Part shown: piece by piece, positions 1 to 5,728 of the stretch
How the letters are laid out: each line of letters starts with the position of its first letter
Position numbering within the stretch: position 1 is the first letter of the stretch
Assembly (NCBI GenBank): GCA_018714645.1
Contig: DVND01000010.1
Coordinates: 1 to 6,207 of the forward strand
Length of the DNA stretch: 6,207 bases
Direction of reading: 5' to 3'
Source: Candidatus Avimonoglobus intestinipullorum
GTDB taxonomy: Bacteria; Bacillota; Clostridia; UBA1381
Position numbers and translations under genes: made by a program
Notes under the pieces: generated by a model
Seen by the model: the letters and a program-made list of their open reading frames with translations, nothing else
What the model was told of the DNA's origin: nothing
Database searches by the model: none

Positions 1-31
1 ATGCCATGATATGCGGGGTATCTTCCGAAAC

Positions 32-78
32 GCAAAATGCCGGAAATGCTTGATATAACAAGCCTTTCCAGCATTTGC
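32..78 (-). repeat. Long imperfect hairpin downstream of the cyclophilin operon, possible 3'-end structure
   Basis: Bases 32-52 and 59-78 form an inverted repeat of about 20 pairs around a 6-base loop (53-58), with one bulged A. Seen from the plus strand there are two mismatches (47/64 and 41/70). In a minus-strand RNA the 41/70 pair becomes G-U, leaving a single A-G mismatch, so the structure fits a minus-strand transcript better. It begins 43 bases after the stop codon of the last gene of the gyrA operon. No good U-tract follows the stem, so it is not a textbook intrinsic terminator. It could be a U-poor terminator, an mRNA-stabilising 3' hairpin or one copy of a dispersed repeat. Confidence 0.5.
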
Positions 79-121
79 GGAGATTTGCAAAGATAATCAG
101 AAAATCGGTAGAACTTTTATT

Positions 122-598
122 CTATAAAAGCCGGATGGATTCGATAACCTGTGATTCAATCGGCTGGTCGGTAAAATCCGTTTTCACGCCGGCGATTTTG
201 TCCACGACATCCAGCCCTTCCGTTACTTTTCCGAAGGCGGCGTATTCGCCGTCTAAATGGGGCGCGTCCTGATGCATGATGAAAAACTGGCTGGACGCGG
301 AATTTGGGAACGAGGTGCGCGCCATGGATAAGACGCCCCGCGTGTGCTTCAAAGGGTTTGGCACGCCGTTTTTCTGAAATTCCCCCTTGATGCTGTCCGC
401 TGCATGATGATTGCCCTGGGCGTCATAGCCGCCGCCCTGGATCATAAAGCCCTGGATGACGCGGTGGAAGATCAGGCCGTCAAAGAATTTTTGGTCAATC
501 AGCTTTAGGAAATGTTCCACCGTAACCGGCGCAATATCGGGATATAATTCGGCTTTTATAGTATCGCCGTTCTGCATGGTGATCAGAATTTCATTCAT
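122..598 (-). CDS. Cytoplasmic cyclophilin-type peptidyl-prolyl cis-trans isomerase
   Basis: This 158-residue protein is a complete single-domain cyclophilin, an enzyme that speeds cis-trans isomerisation of Xaa-Pro bonds during protein folding. The family signature FHRVIQGFMIQGGG spans residues 44-57, with the catalytic Arg at 46 and the pocket residues Phe51, Met52 and Gln54. SSQFFI (102-107) and LDGEYAAFGKV (115-125) follow in the usual order. There is no signal peptide, so it should act in the cytoplasm. The start at 598 is preceded by AAAGGAG at normal spacing; the frame stays open further upstream, but that part lies inside the neighbouring cyclophilin gene and has no cyclophilin sequence. 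The binding site overlaps the neighbour's stop codon, 14 bases separate the two genes, and this is the last gene of the gyrA operon. At the human CypA Trp121 and His126 positions it has His114 and Tyr119, which suggests weak cyclosporin binding (inference). It is a close paralogue of the upstream gene. Confidence 0.95.
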   Translation of the reverse strand: MNEILITMQNGDTIKAELYPDIAPVTVEHFLKLIDQKFFDGLIFHRVIQGFMIQGGGYDAQGNHHAADSIKGEFQKNGVPNPLKHTRGVLSMARTSFPNSASSQFFIMHQDAPHLDGEYAAFGKVTEGLDVVDKIAGVKTDFTDQPIESQVIESIRLL

Positions 599-612
599 AA
601 GCGCATCTCCTT

Positions 613-1242
613 TTAGTTGTCCACGGTAATGGATTTGATGACCTGCGGCGTAACCGGGACGTCCTGCATGTTCTGCGACAGGTTTTCCACCTTTGTTTCC
701 GCAATGGCGTCTACCACATCCATGCCCTCTGTCACCTTGCCGAAAGCGGCGTATTCGCCGTCCAGAGAGGGCCAATCCTGGTGCATGATGAAGAACTGGC
801 AGGAGCCGGAATCGGGATCGGAGGCCCGCGCCATGGAAAGCACGCCGCGGGTATGGCTCAATCCATTGTCAAAGCCGTTGGAAGTAAATTCCCCTTTGAT
901 GCTGGGGGAGGTCTTCTGCTGCAAATCCTGGTCGAAGCCGCCGCCCTGGATCATAAAGCCTTCAATGACGCGGTGGAAAATCAAACCGTCGTAAAAGCCG
1001 TCATTTACCAGATTTACAAAATTCTTTACGGTTTCGGGAGCCAGATTGGGATAAAGCTCCGCTTTAATCAGCCCGCCGTTTTCCATTTCAATGGTGATGT
1101 GGATGGGATCCGCATATGGGTCCGCAGCCTGTGTCGCCGCAGGCGTTTCAGTGGGTTGGGTACCCCCGCCGGAACAACCCGCCATGGTCAGCATCATCAT
1201 CGCGGCGGCCAGCGCCGCCAAAAGCCGTTTCATTGTTTTCAT
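613..1242 (-). CDS. Lipoprotein cyclophilin-type peptidyl-prolyl isomerase, surface-anchored
   Basis: This 209-residue protein is a cyclophilin with an export signal. Residues 1-22 form a basic N-terminus and a hydrophobic Ala/Leu/Met-rich stretch ending in a lipobox-like TMAGC, so Cys23 is the likely lipidated residue; Met at -3 is less usual than Leu. A Gly/Thr/Pro/Ala linker runs to about residue 45. The cyclophilin domain follows, with FHRVIEGFMIQGGG at 89-102 (Arg91, Phe96, Met97, Gln99), CQFFI at 148-152 and LDGEYAAFGKV at 160-170. It should fold exported proteins at the outer face of the membrane. Start 1242 has AAAGGA about 9 bases upstream; the ATG at 1233 is less well spaced. It lies 17 bases after gyrA, and its ribosome binding site touches the gyrA stop codon, so it is co-transcribed. 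The human Trp121 and His126 positions are Ser159 and Tyr164. Identity to the downstream cyclophilin is roughly 60-65% over the domain by eye. Confidence 0.94.
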   Translation of the reverse strand: MKTMKRLLAALAAAMMMLTMAGCSGGGTQPTETPAATQAADPYADPIHITIEMENGGLIKAELYPNLAPETVKNFVNLVNDGFYDGLIFHRVIEGFMIQGGGFDQDLQQKTSPSIKGEFTSNGFDNGLSHTRGVLSMARASDPDSGSCQFFIMHQDWPSLDGEYAAFGKVTEGMDVVDAIAETKVENLSQNMQDVPVTPQVIKSITVDN

Positions 1243-1259
1243 CGAATCAATTCCTTTCT

Positions 1260-3764
1260 TTATGCTTCTGTTTGTGTTTCAGGCGATGGCGCAGGTGCAT
1301 CGTCCTCTTCTTCCTGGGCTGTCCGTGCAAGGCCGACGACCTGCACGCCTTCATCCAGCCGCATAATGCGTACCCCTTGGGTCTGCCGCCCGAAGGTGCT
1401 GATCTCTGACGCGTGCATCCGAATCAATACGCCGTCGGAGGTGATCAGCATGATGTCATCCTGATCTGTAACTGTTTTCAGCCCGGCCACTTTGCCGGTC
1501 TTATCGGTAATGCGGTAAGTGAAAATGCCCTTGCCGCCGCGGGTCTGTACTTTGTATTCGTCCAAAGAGGTCTTTTTGCCGTAACCGTTTTCGGTGACCA
1601 CCAGCAGCTGTGAATTTTCCAGTGCAACGCTGGCGCCGACCACGTAATCCCCTTCGTTCAGGCGGATGCCGCGCACACCGTGTGCTGTGCGGCCCATGGG
1701 GCGTACATCGGTTTCATGGAACCGGATGGCGTAGCCGTCATGGGTGCCGATGATGATGTGCTGGTTGTTGTCCGTCAGCTTTACGCGGATGAGCTCGTCC
1801 CCGTCGGCCAGTTCGATGGCTCGCAGGCCGCCGCTGCGGATCCGGGCGTAGTCCATCAGGTCAGTCTTTTTGACAGTGCCGTTTTTCGTAATAAAGGTCA
1901 GGAATTTTCCCTCTTCAAAATCTGAAATGGGGATCATGGTGGTGATTTTTTCCTCCGGCTCCAGCGGCAGCAGGTTCACGATGGCCGTGCCCTTGGCTTG
2001 TCGGCCCGCCTCCGGGATTTGATACCCCTTCAGACGGTAAACAACGCCGCGGGTTGAGAAGAATAGGATCGTATCATGGGTGGAGGTGGTGAAAATCTGT
2101 TCCACAAAATCCTCCTCGCGGGTGGCCATGCCGGAGATGCCGCGCCCGCCGCGGTGCTGGGATTTATAGGTGTCCACCGGCAGCCGCTTGGTGTAGCCGC
2201 TGTGGGTCATGGTGATGACCACTTCCTCTTCATCGATCAAATCCTCGATGTCCAGTTCATCGGTCACCATGGTGATTTCCGTCCGGCGTTCATCGCCGTA
2301 TTTATCCTTGATGCGCTGTAAATCCTCTTTCACGATGTTTAAAATCAAATGCTCATCGGCGAGCAGCGCCCGGTATTCCTCGATTTTTGCCATGGTCTGC
2401 GCATAATCTGTTTCGATTTTGTCGCGTTCCAGTCCGGAGAGCCGTCCCAGCGGCATTTGGACGATGGCGGTCGCCTGTACGTCGGAAAGGCTGTACCGCT
2501 CGGACAGGTTCACCTTCGCATCCGGGATGGATTTGGAGGAACGGATCAGGTTGATGACCTCGTCAATGTGGTCGATGGCGATCCGGTAGCCCTCCAATAG
2601 GTGGGCGTGTTCCTCCGCCTTGCGCAGGTCGAACTGCGTCCGGCGGGTGATGACGTCCTCCTGGTGGTGGATGTAATGGTCGATGATTTCCCGCAGGTTC
2701 AGGATTTTCGGCTCCTTGTCCACCAGCGCCAGCAAAATCACGCCGAAGGTCTCCTGCATCTGTGTGAATTTATAGAGGTTGTTTAATACCACGTTGGGAT
2801 TTGCGTCCCGTTTTAACTCGATAATCAGATGGATATTTTCGTCGGATTCGTCCCGTGTGGAGGCGATGCCGTCAATCTTACCATCGCGGGCCAACTCGTT
2901 GATGTGTTTTTCCAGACGCGCTTTGTTGACCTGGTAGGGTAGTTCCGTCACCACGATGCGGGAACGGCCGCTGTCTAACTCTTCGATTTCCGCCTTTGCC
3001 CGCACGATGATGCGCCCCTTGCCGGTAGCATAAGCGCTGCGGATGCCGGAAAGCCCCATGATCACGCCGCCGGTGGGGAAATCCGGGCCTTTGATGTAAC
3101 CCATCAGTTCCTCAATGGTGATATTGGGGTCGTCAATAACAGCAGTAATGCCGTCAATGGTTTCCGAGAGGTTGTGAGGCGGGATGTTGGTGGCCATACC
3201 CACCGCGATCCCCGCCGAGCCGTTCACCAGCAGGTTCGGAAACCTGGAAGGCAGCACGTCCGGTTCTTTGCGCTTATCGTCATAGTTGGGAACAAAGTCC
3301 ACAGTCTCTTTTTCGATGTCCGACAGCATCTCCGCTGACAGCTTCGTCATTTTTGATTCCGTATACCGGTATGCCGCCGCCGGATCGCCGTCGATGGAAC
3401 CAAAGTTCCCTTTGCCTAAAATCAGCGGGTACCGCAGGGAGAAATCCTGCGCCAGGCGCACCATGGCGTCATATACGGATGCGTCGCCGTGGGGGTGGTA
3501 TTTCCCCAGCACGTCGCCGACGGTGGTGGCGCATTTGCGGAAGTCGCTTTCATATAATAAATTGTTTTCATACATATCGTATAAAATCCGGCGGTGCACC
3601 GGCTTCAGCCCGTCGCGCACATCCGGCAGCGCACGGCTGGCGATAACGCTCATGGCATAGGATATGTATGATTTTTTCATCTCGCTGTTGAGGTCCACGT
3701 CCACGATTTTCTGGTTTTCAATCGCGGCCATGTCGAGCTCTTTTTCCTTCGTTTTCTTCGCCAT
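1260..3764 (-). CDS. gyrA: DNA gyrase subunit A
   Basis: GyrA cuts and rejoins DNA in the A2B2 gyrase that introduces negative supercoils using ATP bound by GyrB. The 834-residue length is normal for the family. The N-terminal breakage-reunion domain begins with SEMKKSYISYAMSVIASRAL and DVRDGLKPVHRRIL. The quinolone region HPHGDASVYDAMVR lies at about 90-103, and the catalytic Tyr is residue 134 in AAAYRYTE (codon at 3363-3365). A long coiled-coil and tower region follows, then a C-terminal beta-pinwheel that opens with a GyrA-box QHRGGRG at 536-542 (consensus QRRGGKG). That box marks gyrase rather than topoisomerase IV ParC. The tail is acidic and Pro-rich. The start at 3764 has AGGAGG ten bases upstream; an in-frame ATG at 3809 is rejected because it falls almost at the predicted transcription start. 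Residue 95, equivalent to E. coli Ser83, is Ala, while Asp99 (E. coli Asp87) is kept. No gyrB is adjacent. It is first in an operon with two cyclophilins. Confidence 0.98.
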   Translation of the reverse strand: MAKKTKEKELDMAAIENQKIVDVDLNSEMKKSYISYAMSVIASRALPDVRDGLKPVHRRILYDMYENNLLYESDFRKCATTVGDVLGKYHPHGDASVYDAMVRLAQDFSLRYPLILGKGNFGSIDGDPAAAYRYTESKMTKLSAEMLSDIEKETVDFVPNYDDKRKEPDVLPSRFPNLLVNGSAGIAVGMATNIPPHNLSETIDGITAVIDDPNITIEELMGYIKGPDFPTGGVIMGLSGIRSAYATGKGRIIVRAKAEIEELDSGRSRIVVTELPYQVNKARLEKHINELARDGKIDGIASTRDESDENIHLIIELKRDANPNVVLNNLYKFTQMQETFGVILLALVDKEPKILNLREIIDHYIHHQEDVITRRTQFDLRKAEEHAHLLEGYRIAIDHIDEVINLIRSSKSIPDAKVNLSERYSLSDVQATAIVQMPLGRLSGLERDKIETDYAQTMAKIEEYRALLADEHLILNIVKEDLQRIKDKYGDERRTEITMVTDELDIEDLIDEEEVVITMTHSGYTKRLPVDTYKSQHRGGRGISGMATREEDFVEQIFTTSTHDTILFFSTRGVVYRLKGYQIPEAGRQAKGTAIVNLLPLEPEEKITTMIPISDFEEGKFLTFITKNGTVKKTDLMDYARIRSGGLRAIELADGDELIRVKLTDNNQHIIIGTHDGYAIRFHETDVRPMGRTAHGVRGIRLNEGDYVVGASVALENSQLLVVTENGYGKKTSLDEYKVQTRGGKGIFTYRITDKTGKVAGLKTVTDQDDIMLITSDGVLIRMHASEISTFGRQTQGVRIMRLDEGVQVVGLARTAQEEEDDAPAPSPETQTEA

Positions 3765-3774
3765 TCGAGATGTA

Positions 3775-3780
3775 CCTCCT
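3775..3780 (-). promoter_or_regulatory. Ribosome binding site fixing the gyrA start
   Basis: The minus strand reads AGGAGG here, a full match to the anti-Shine-Dalgarno core, ten bases before the ATG at 3764. The spacing is slightly long but workable. The upstream in-frame ATG at 3809 has no such site, so this decides in favour of a GyrA that begins MAKKTKEKEL. Confidence 0.85.
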
Positions 3781-3821
3781 ATATAGTAGTTCGTATTTAC
3801 CGCATACAAATCAATACATTA

Positions 3822-3850
3822 ATTATATCACAAACAGGAAAGAAAAGCAA
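3822..3850 (-). promoter_or_regulatory. Sigma-A-type promoter of the gyrA-cyclophilin operon
   Basis: On the minus strand a TTGCTT -35 box (3845-3850) is followed by exactly 17 bases and a perfect TATAAT -10 box (3822-3827). The -10 carries an upstream TG (TGATATAAT), which makes it an extended -10 that can make up for the moderate -35. Transcription should begin near 3815, giving a leader of about 50 bases before the gyrA ATG. The -35 box sits directly behind the terminator of the upstream operon, within its T-rich tail. Confidence 0.8.
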
Positions 3851-3852
3851 GA

Positions 3853-3889
3853 AAAATACGGCTTTTCGCGGTGTGAAAAGCCGTATTTT
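3853..3889 (-). terminator. Intrinsic terminator of the yerC-methyltransferase operon
   Basis: Bases 3853-3867 (AAAATACGGCTTTTC) and 3875-3889 are perfect 15-base inverted repeats around a 7-base loop. On the minus strand the stem is followed by TTTTTCTTGCTTTTC, a good U-tract. The stop codon of the methyltransferase gene (3888-3890) overlaps the base of the stem, so termination directly follows the end of translation. Plus-strand function is less likely, because only four T residues follow the stem in that direction and no plus-strand gene ends here. Confidence 0.9.
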
Positions 3890-4631
3890 ACCGGGCTGTA
3901 AACACGATCCGGCTGCTGTTTTCAGCCGGCGGCGCAAACGACAGCTCCCCAAAGGCCTCGATCTTTGAAAATCCGGCCTTGCGCAAGAGCCCGGCCAATT
4001 CCGCTGCGCTGTAGGCCCGCTGGAGATGGCGTTCGCGGAAGCGTTTGTAGCGCCCGTGTTCTTTTATAAAAAAATTCAATTCCATATCGCACAGATGCTT
4101 ACTTTGGATATAGTGGTTTTCCCAGGTATAGAAGATGGCGTCCGTGTCGTAAATGAAGGTGTTATTCCCAAGGATTGTGGAAAGCTTGTATTGGGAACTG
4201 ACATCGAAAATCAGGATGCCGCCGGGGTTCAAAAAGCAGCTCTTGATCCGCCGCAGCATGCGCAGCAGCGCCTGCGGCTGCAGGATGTAATTGAAGCCGT
4301 CAATCATACACAAAAAGGCGTCCGCCGTGCCGTATAGATCCAGATGCGTCATATCCTGGTTTAAAAAGAGGATGCGTTCCCCGCCCGGTTTTTCACGGGC
4401 GGCGGCGAGCATTTCGGCAGAGCGGTCTACGCCGATCATATCGTAGCCCCGCCGGGAAAGCGGCAGGGTGATATTGCCTGTCCCGCAGGCCAGGTCGCAT
4501 ACCAAATCCGGGTTCAGGCCATACCGTGCAAACAAATTCTCGATGTAGTCTGCCCATTGCTCGTAGTTGATATCCTGCCGTATCAGGCGGTCATAATAAG
4601 CGGCAAAATCCGCATAGCAGTTATGCATCAT
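3888..4631 (-). CDS. Class I SAM-dependent methyltransferase, YqeM-like
   Basis: This 247-residue protein has the Rossmann-type methyltransferase fold. Motif I, VCDLACGTGNI, is at about 44-54 and binds S-adenosylmethionine. The acidic residue that holds the SAM ribose is Asp69 in GVDRSAEML. NQDM (91-94) is the next binding loop, DGFNYIL (111-117) lies near the active site and NPGGILIFDVSS (135-146) is a later core strand. The N-terminal FAAYYDRLI resembles the start of B. subtilis YqeM, and the overall length fits that family. The substrate is unknown; small-molecule or RNA methylation cannot be told apart from sequence. The start overlaps the end of the yerC-like gene by 11 bases, which suggests translational coupling. 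ATG codons at 4631 and 4628 are both possible; an AGGG upstream lies 4 bases before the first and 7 before the second, so the second may be the true start. A strong terminator follows. Confidence 0.88.
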   Translation of the reverse strand: MMHNCYADFAAYYDRLIRQDINYEQWADYIENLFARYGLNPDLVCDLACGTGNITLPLSRRGYDMIGVDRSAEMLAAAREKPGGERILFLNQDMTHLDLYGTADAFLCMIDGFNYILQPQALLRMLRRIKSCFLNPGGILIFDVSSQYKLSTILGNNTFIYDTDAIFYTWENHYIQSKHLCDMELNFFIKEHGRYKRFRERHLQRAYSAAELAGLLRKAGFSKIEAFGELSFAPPAENSSRIVFTAR

Positions 4632-4923
4632 GTTTCCCTGCCTTCATGCGGTCGATCACCGCGCGGTAGCCTTCGCTGCCATAGTTCAAGCAGCGGTTGA
4701 CGCGGCTGATGGTTGCGGTGGAAGCGCCGGTTTTGGCGGCGATGTCCGTGTAGACGTATTTTTTGTCCAGCATCAGCGCCACTTCCAGCCGCTGGCTCAT
4801 GGATTTTAATTCCGATACCGTGCATAAATCCTCGAAAAAATGGGCGCATTCCTGTAAATCCTTTAAGGAGAGAATCGCCTGAAACAATTTGTGCATATTC
4901 TCATCCATCAACTTCTGGTTCAT
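4621..4923 (-). CDS. yerC: TrpR-related YerC/YecD family DNA-binding protein
   Basis: This 100-residue protein matches the YerC/YecD branch of the TrpR superfamily, including LSLKDLQECAHFFEDLCT (about 18-35), a helical SQRLEVALML segment (43-52) and a helix-turn-helix near 57-78 with the typical TGASTATISRV recognition helix. It is all-helical, probably dimeric and cytoplasmic. Length agrees with B. subtilis YerC (about 104 residues). In a by-eye alignment to E. coli TrpR, the ligand-pocket Arg84 is kept (Arg74) but Gly85 is Val75, so tryptophan need not be the co-repressor. I place the start at ATG 4923 because AGAGGTGA lies just upstream at good spacing; a GTG at 4932 is in frame but falls inside that ribosome binding site. 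It is first in a two-gene operon with the methyltransferase, and its own promoter holds a palindrome that could be its operator (inference). What this family regulates is, to my knowledge, poorly defined. Confidence 0.9.
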   Translation of the reverse strand: MNQKLMDENMHKLFQAILSLKDLQECAHFFEDLCTVSELKSMSQRLEVALMLDKKYVYTDIAAKTGASTATISRVNRCLNYGSEGYRAVIDRMKAGKHDA

Positions 4924-4928
4924 ATCTG

Positions 4929-4936
4929 TCACCTCT
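4929..4936 (-). promoter_or_regulatory. Ribosome binding site deciding the yerC start
   Basis: The minus strand reads AGAGGTGA, close to the full anti-Shine-Dalgarno complement, five bases before ATG 4923. The alternative GTG start at 4932 lies inside this motif and cannot use it, so the shorter protein is preferred. Confidence 0.75.
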
Positions 4937-4942
4937 TGTTCT

Positions 4943-4971
4943 ATTGTAACACGTTAACGTGCGAAAGTAAA
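4943..4971 (-). promoter_or_regulatory. Sigma-A-type promoter of the yerC-methyltransferase operon
   Basis: On the minus strand a TTTACT -35 box (4966-4971, four of six consensus bases) is separated by exactly 17 bases from a TACAAT -10 box (4943-4948, five of six). The -10 is preceded by TG in the extended position (TGTTACAAT). Transcription should begin near 4936, only a short distance before the ribosome binding site, so the leader would be very short. The spacer is filled by a 12-base perfect palindrome, a classic place for a repressor to block RNA polymerase. Confidence 0.7.
4950..4961. promoter_or_regulatory. Palindromic operator candidate in the yerC promoter spacer
   Basis: The sequence CACGTTAACGTG is a perfect 12-base palindrome lying between the -35 and -10 boxes of the yerC promoter. 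Its GTTAAC centre is the same as the centre of the E. coli TrpR operator (AGTTAACT), and the gene it precedes encodes a TrpR-superfamily protein. Self-repression is the simplest reading but is inference; another dimeric repressor could bind here. The site is also upstream of the divergent DUF421 gene, about 80 bases from its ATG. Confidence 0.5.
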
Positions 4972-4987
4972 TAGGGTTGTATTTTAT

Positions 4988-5017
4988 TTCACAAAAAGGA
5001 AATATTAAAACTATATA
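4988..5017 (+). promoter_or_regulatory. Possible promoter of the DUF421-DUF4363 operon
   Basis: A TTCACA box (4988-4993, five of six bases of TTGACA) is followed by an 18-base spacer and TATATA (5012-5017, four of six bases of TATAAT). The surroundings are AT-rich and the position, just ahead of the DUF421 ribosome binding site, is reasonable. AT-rich DNA offers many such chance matches, and a promoter for another sigma factor cannot be excluded. Confidence 0.35.
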
Positions 5018-5038
5018 TGTTGCAGAAAGGAACAGAAT

Positions 5039-5728
5039 ATGCTGGTATTGGTCATTCGAACGTTAATTTTGTATGCGGTCGTGGTAACGTCCATGCGCAT
5101 TATGGGGAAGCGGCAGATTGGGGAATTGCAGCCATCGGAGCTGGTGGTGGCGATTATGATTTCCGACCTGGCGTCCGTACCCATGCAGGCCATTGACATC
5201 CCGCTGCTGTCAGGGGTCATCCCGGTGCTGACGCTGATTGTGGCGGAGGTGGTGATGTCGTTTATCAGCCTGAAGAGCAAAACCGCCCGCCGGTTCATCA
5301 CGGGGGAGCCGAGCATCATCATCTATAACGGCCATGTAAACGAAGGGGAATTAAAACGCCTGCGGTTCAACTTGAATGATTTGCAGGAGCAGCTGCGCAT
5401 CGGCGGGTTCCCCAATCTGACAGACGTGGAGGTGGCGGTGCTGGAAACCAACGGGCAGATCAGCATCATCCCCAAAAAAGACGCCCGGACAGTGACCGTG
5501 CGGGATATGCGGCTGCAATACGCAGTGCGGGAGAATCTGCCGTATATGTTCATCTCCGATGGGGTGCTGAACCAAACGGAATTAAAACGGAGCGGCAAGA
5601 CGGAAAAATGGCTGATGGAACAATTGAAGCGCCAGGGCATTGCGCACATTAAAGAGGTTTTCATCGCCTCTTACGATGAGAATGACGGCTTTTACCTGCA
5701 GCGGAAGGGAGAGGAGGATGAGAAATGA
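5039..5728 (+). CDS. DUF421 (YetF/YcaP-type) integral membrane protein
   Basis: This 229-residue protein fits the DUF421 family. The N-terminus is hydrophobic, with likely membrane helices near residues 2-19, 34-50 and 57-78. The family hallmark GKRQIGELQPSELV lies at 23-36 between the first two. The cytoplasmic part begins with GEPSIIIYNG (89-98) and continues with LNDLQEQLRIGGFPNLTDVE (112-131) and SIIPKK (142-147), the typical two-lobed DUF421 domain; a basic and acidic tail ends the protein. The biochemical role is unknown. Some spore-forming relatives carry DUF421 proteins linked to spore inner-membrane properties, but nothing here shows that role. Start 5039 is preceded by AAAGGA at 7-8 bases. 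It opens a plus-strand unit divergent from yerC, and its stop overlaps the start of the DUF4363 gene by four bases (ATGA), a sign of translational coupling. Confidence 0.93.
   Translation: MLVLVIRTLILYAVVVTSMRIMGKRQIGELQPSELVVAIMISDLASVPMQAIDIPLLSGVIPVLTLIVAEVVMSFISLKSKTARRFITGEPSIIIYNGHVNEGELKRLRFNLNDLQEQLRIGGFPNLTDVEVAVLETNGQISIIPKKDARTVTVRDMRLQYAVRENLPYMFISDGVLNQTELKRSGKTEKWLMEQLKRQGIAHIKEVFIASYDENDGFYLQRKGEEDEK

Noticed and set aside
114..130. Seven-base perfect inverted repeat around the last cyclophilin stop codon
   Set aside because: It is almost all A-T with a 3-base loop and no U-tract, so it is expected by chance and too weak for a terminator.
599..775. N-terminal extension of the cytoplasmic cyclophilin frame up to 775
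   Set aside because: The extension overlaps the end of the other cyclophilin in another frame, is Arg/Gly-rich with no family similarity, and a good ribosome binding site supports the start at 598.
781..1464. Open plus-strand frame of 227 codons across the cyclophilin-gyrA junction
   Set aside because: It runs antisense to two well-supported genes, has a low-complexity Ser/Arg-rich translation and no ribosome binding site I can see. It is a shadow of the GC-rich minus-strand codons.
3286..3660. Plus-strand frames of about 100-124 codons opposite the 5' part of gyrA
   Set aside because: They are antisense shadows of a highly conserved coding region and show no family features.
3765..3809. 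Longer GyrA start at 3809
   Set aside because: It lies only about six bases after the predicted transcription start, has no ribosome binding site, and adds 15 residues with no family match.
3790..3810. Seven-pair stem in the gyrA leader
   Set aside because: The stem is AT-rich with one G-U pair and a 7-base loop, too weak to call a riboswitch or attenuator; no alternative terminator hairpin is visible in the leader.
5011..5322. Minus-strand frame of 103 codons opposite the DUF421 gene
   Set aside because: It is antisense to a well-supported membrane-protein gene, covers its promoter region, and has no recognisable domain.
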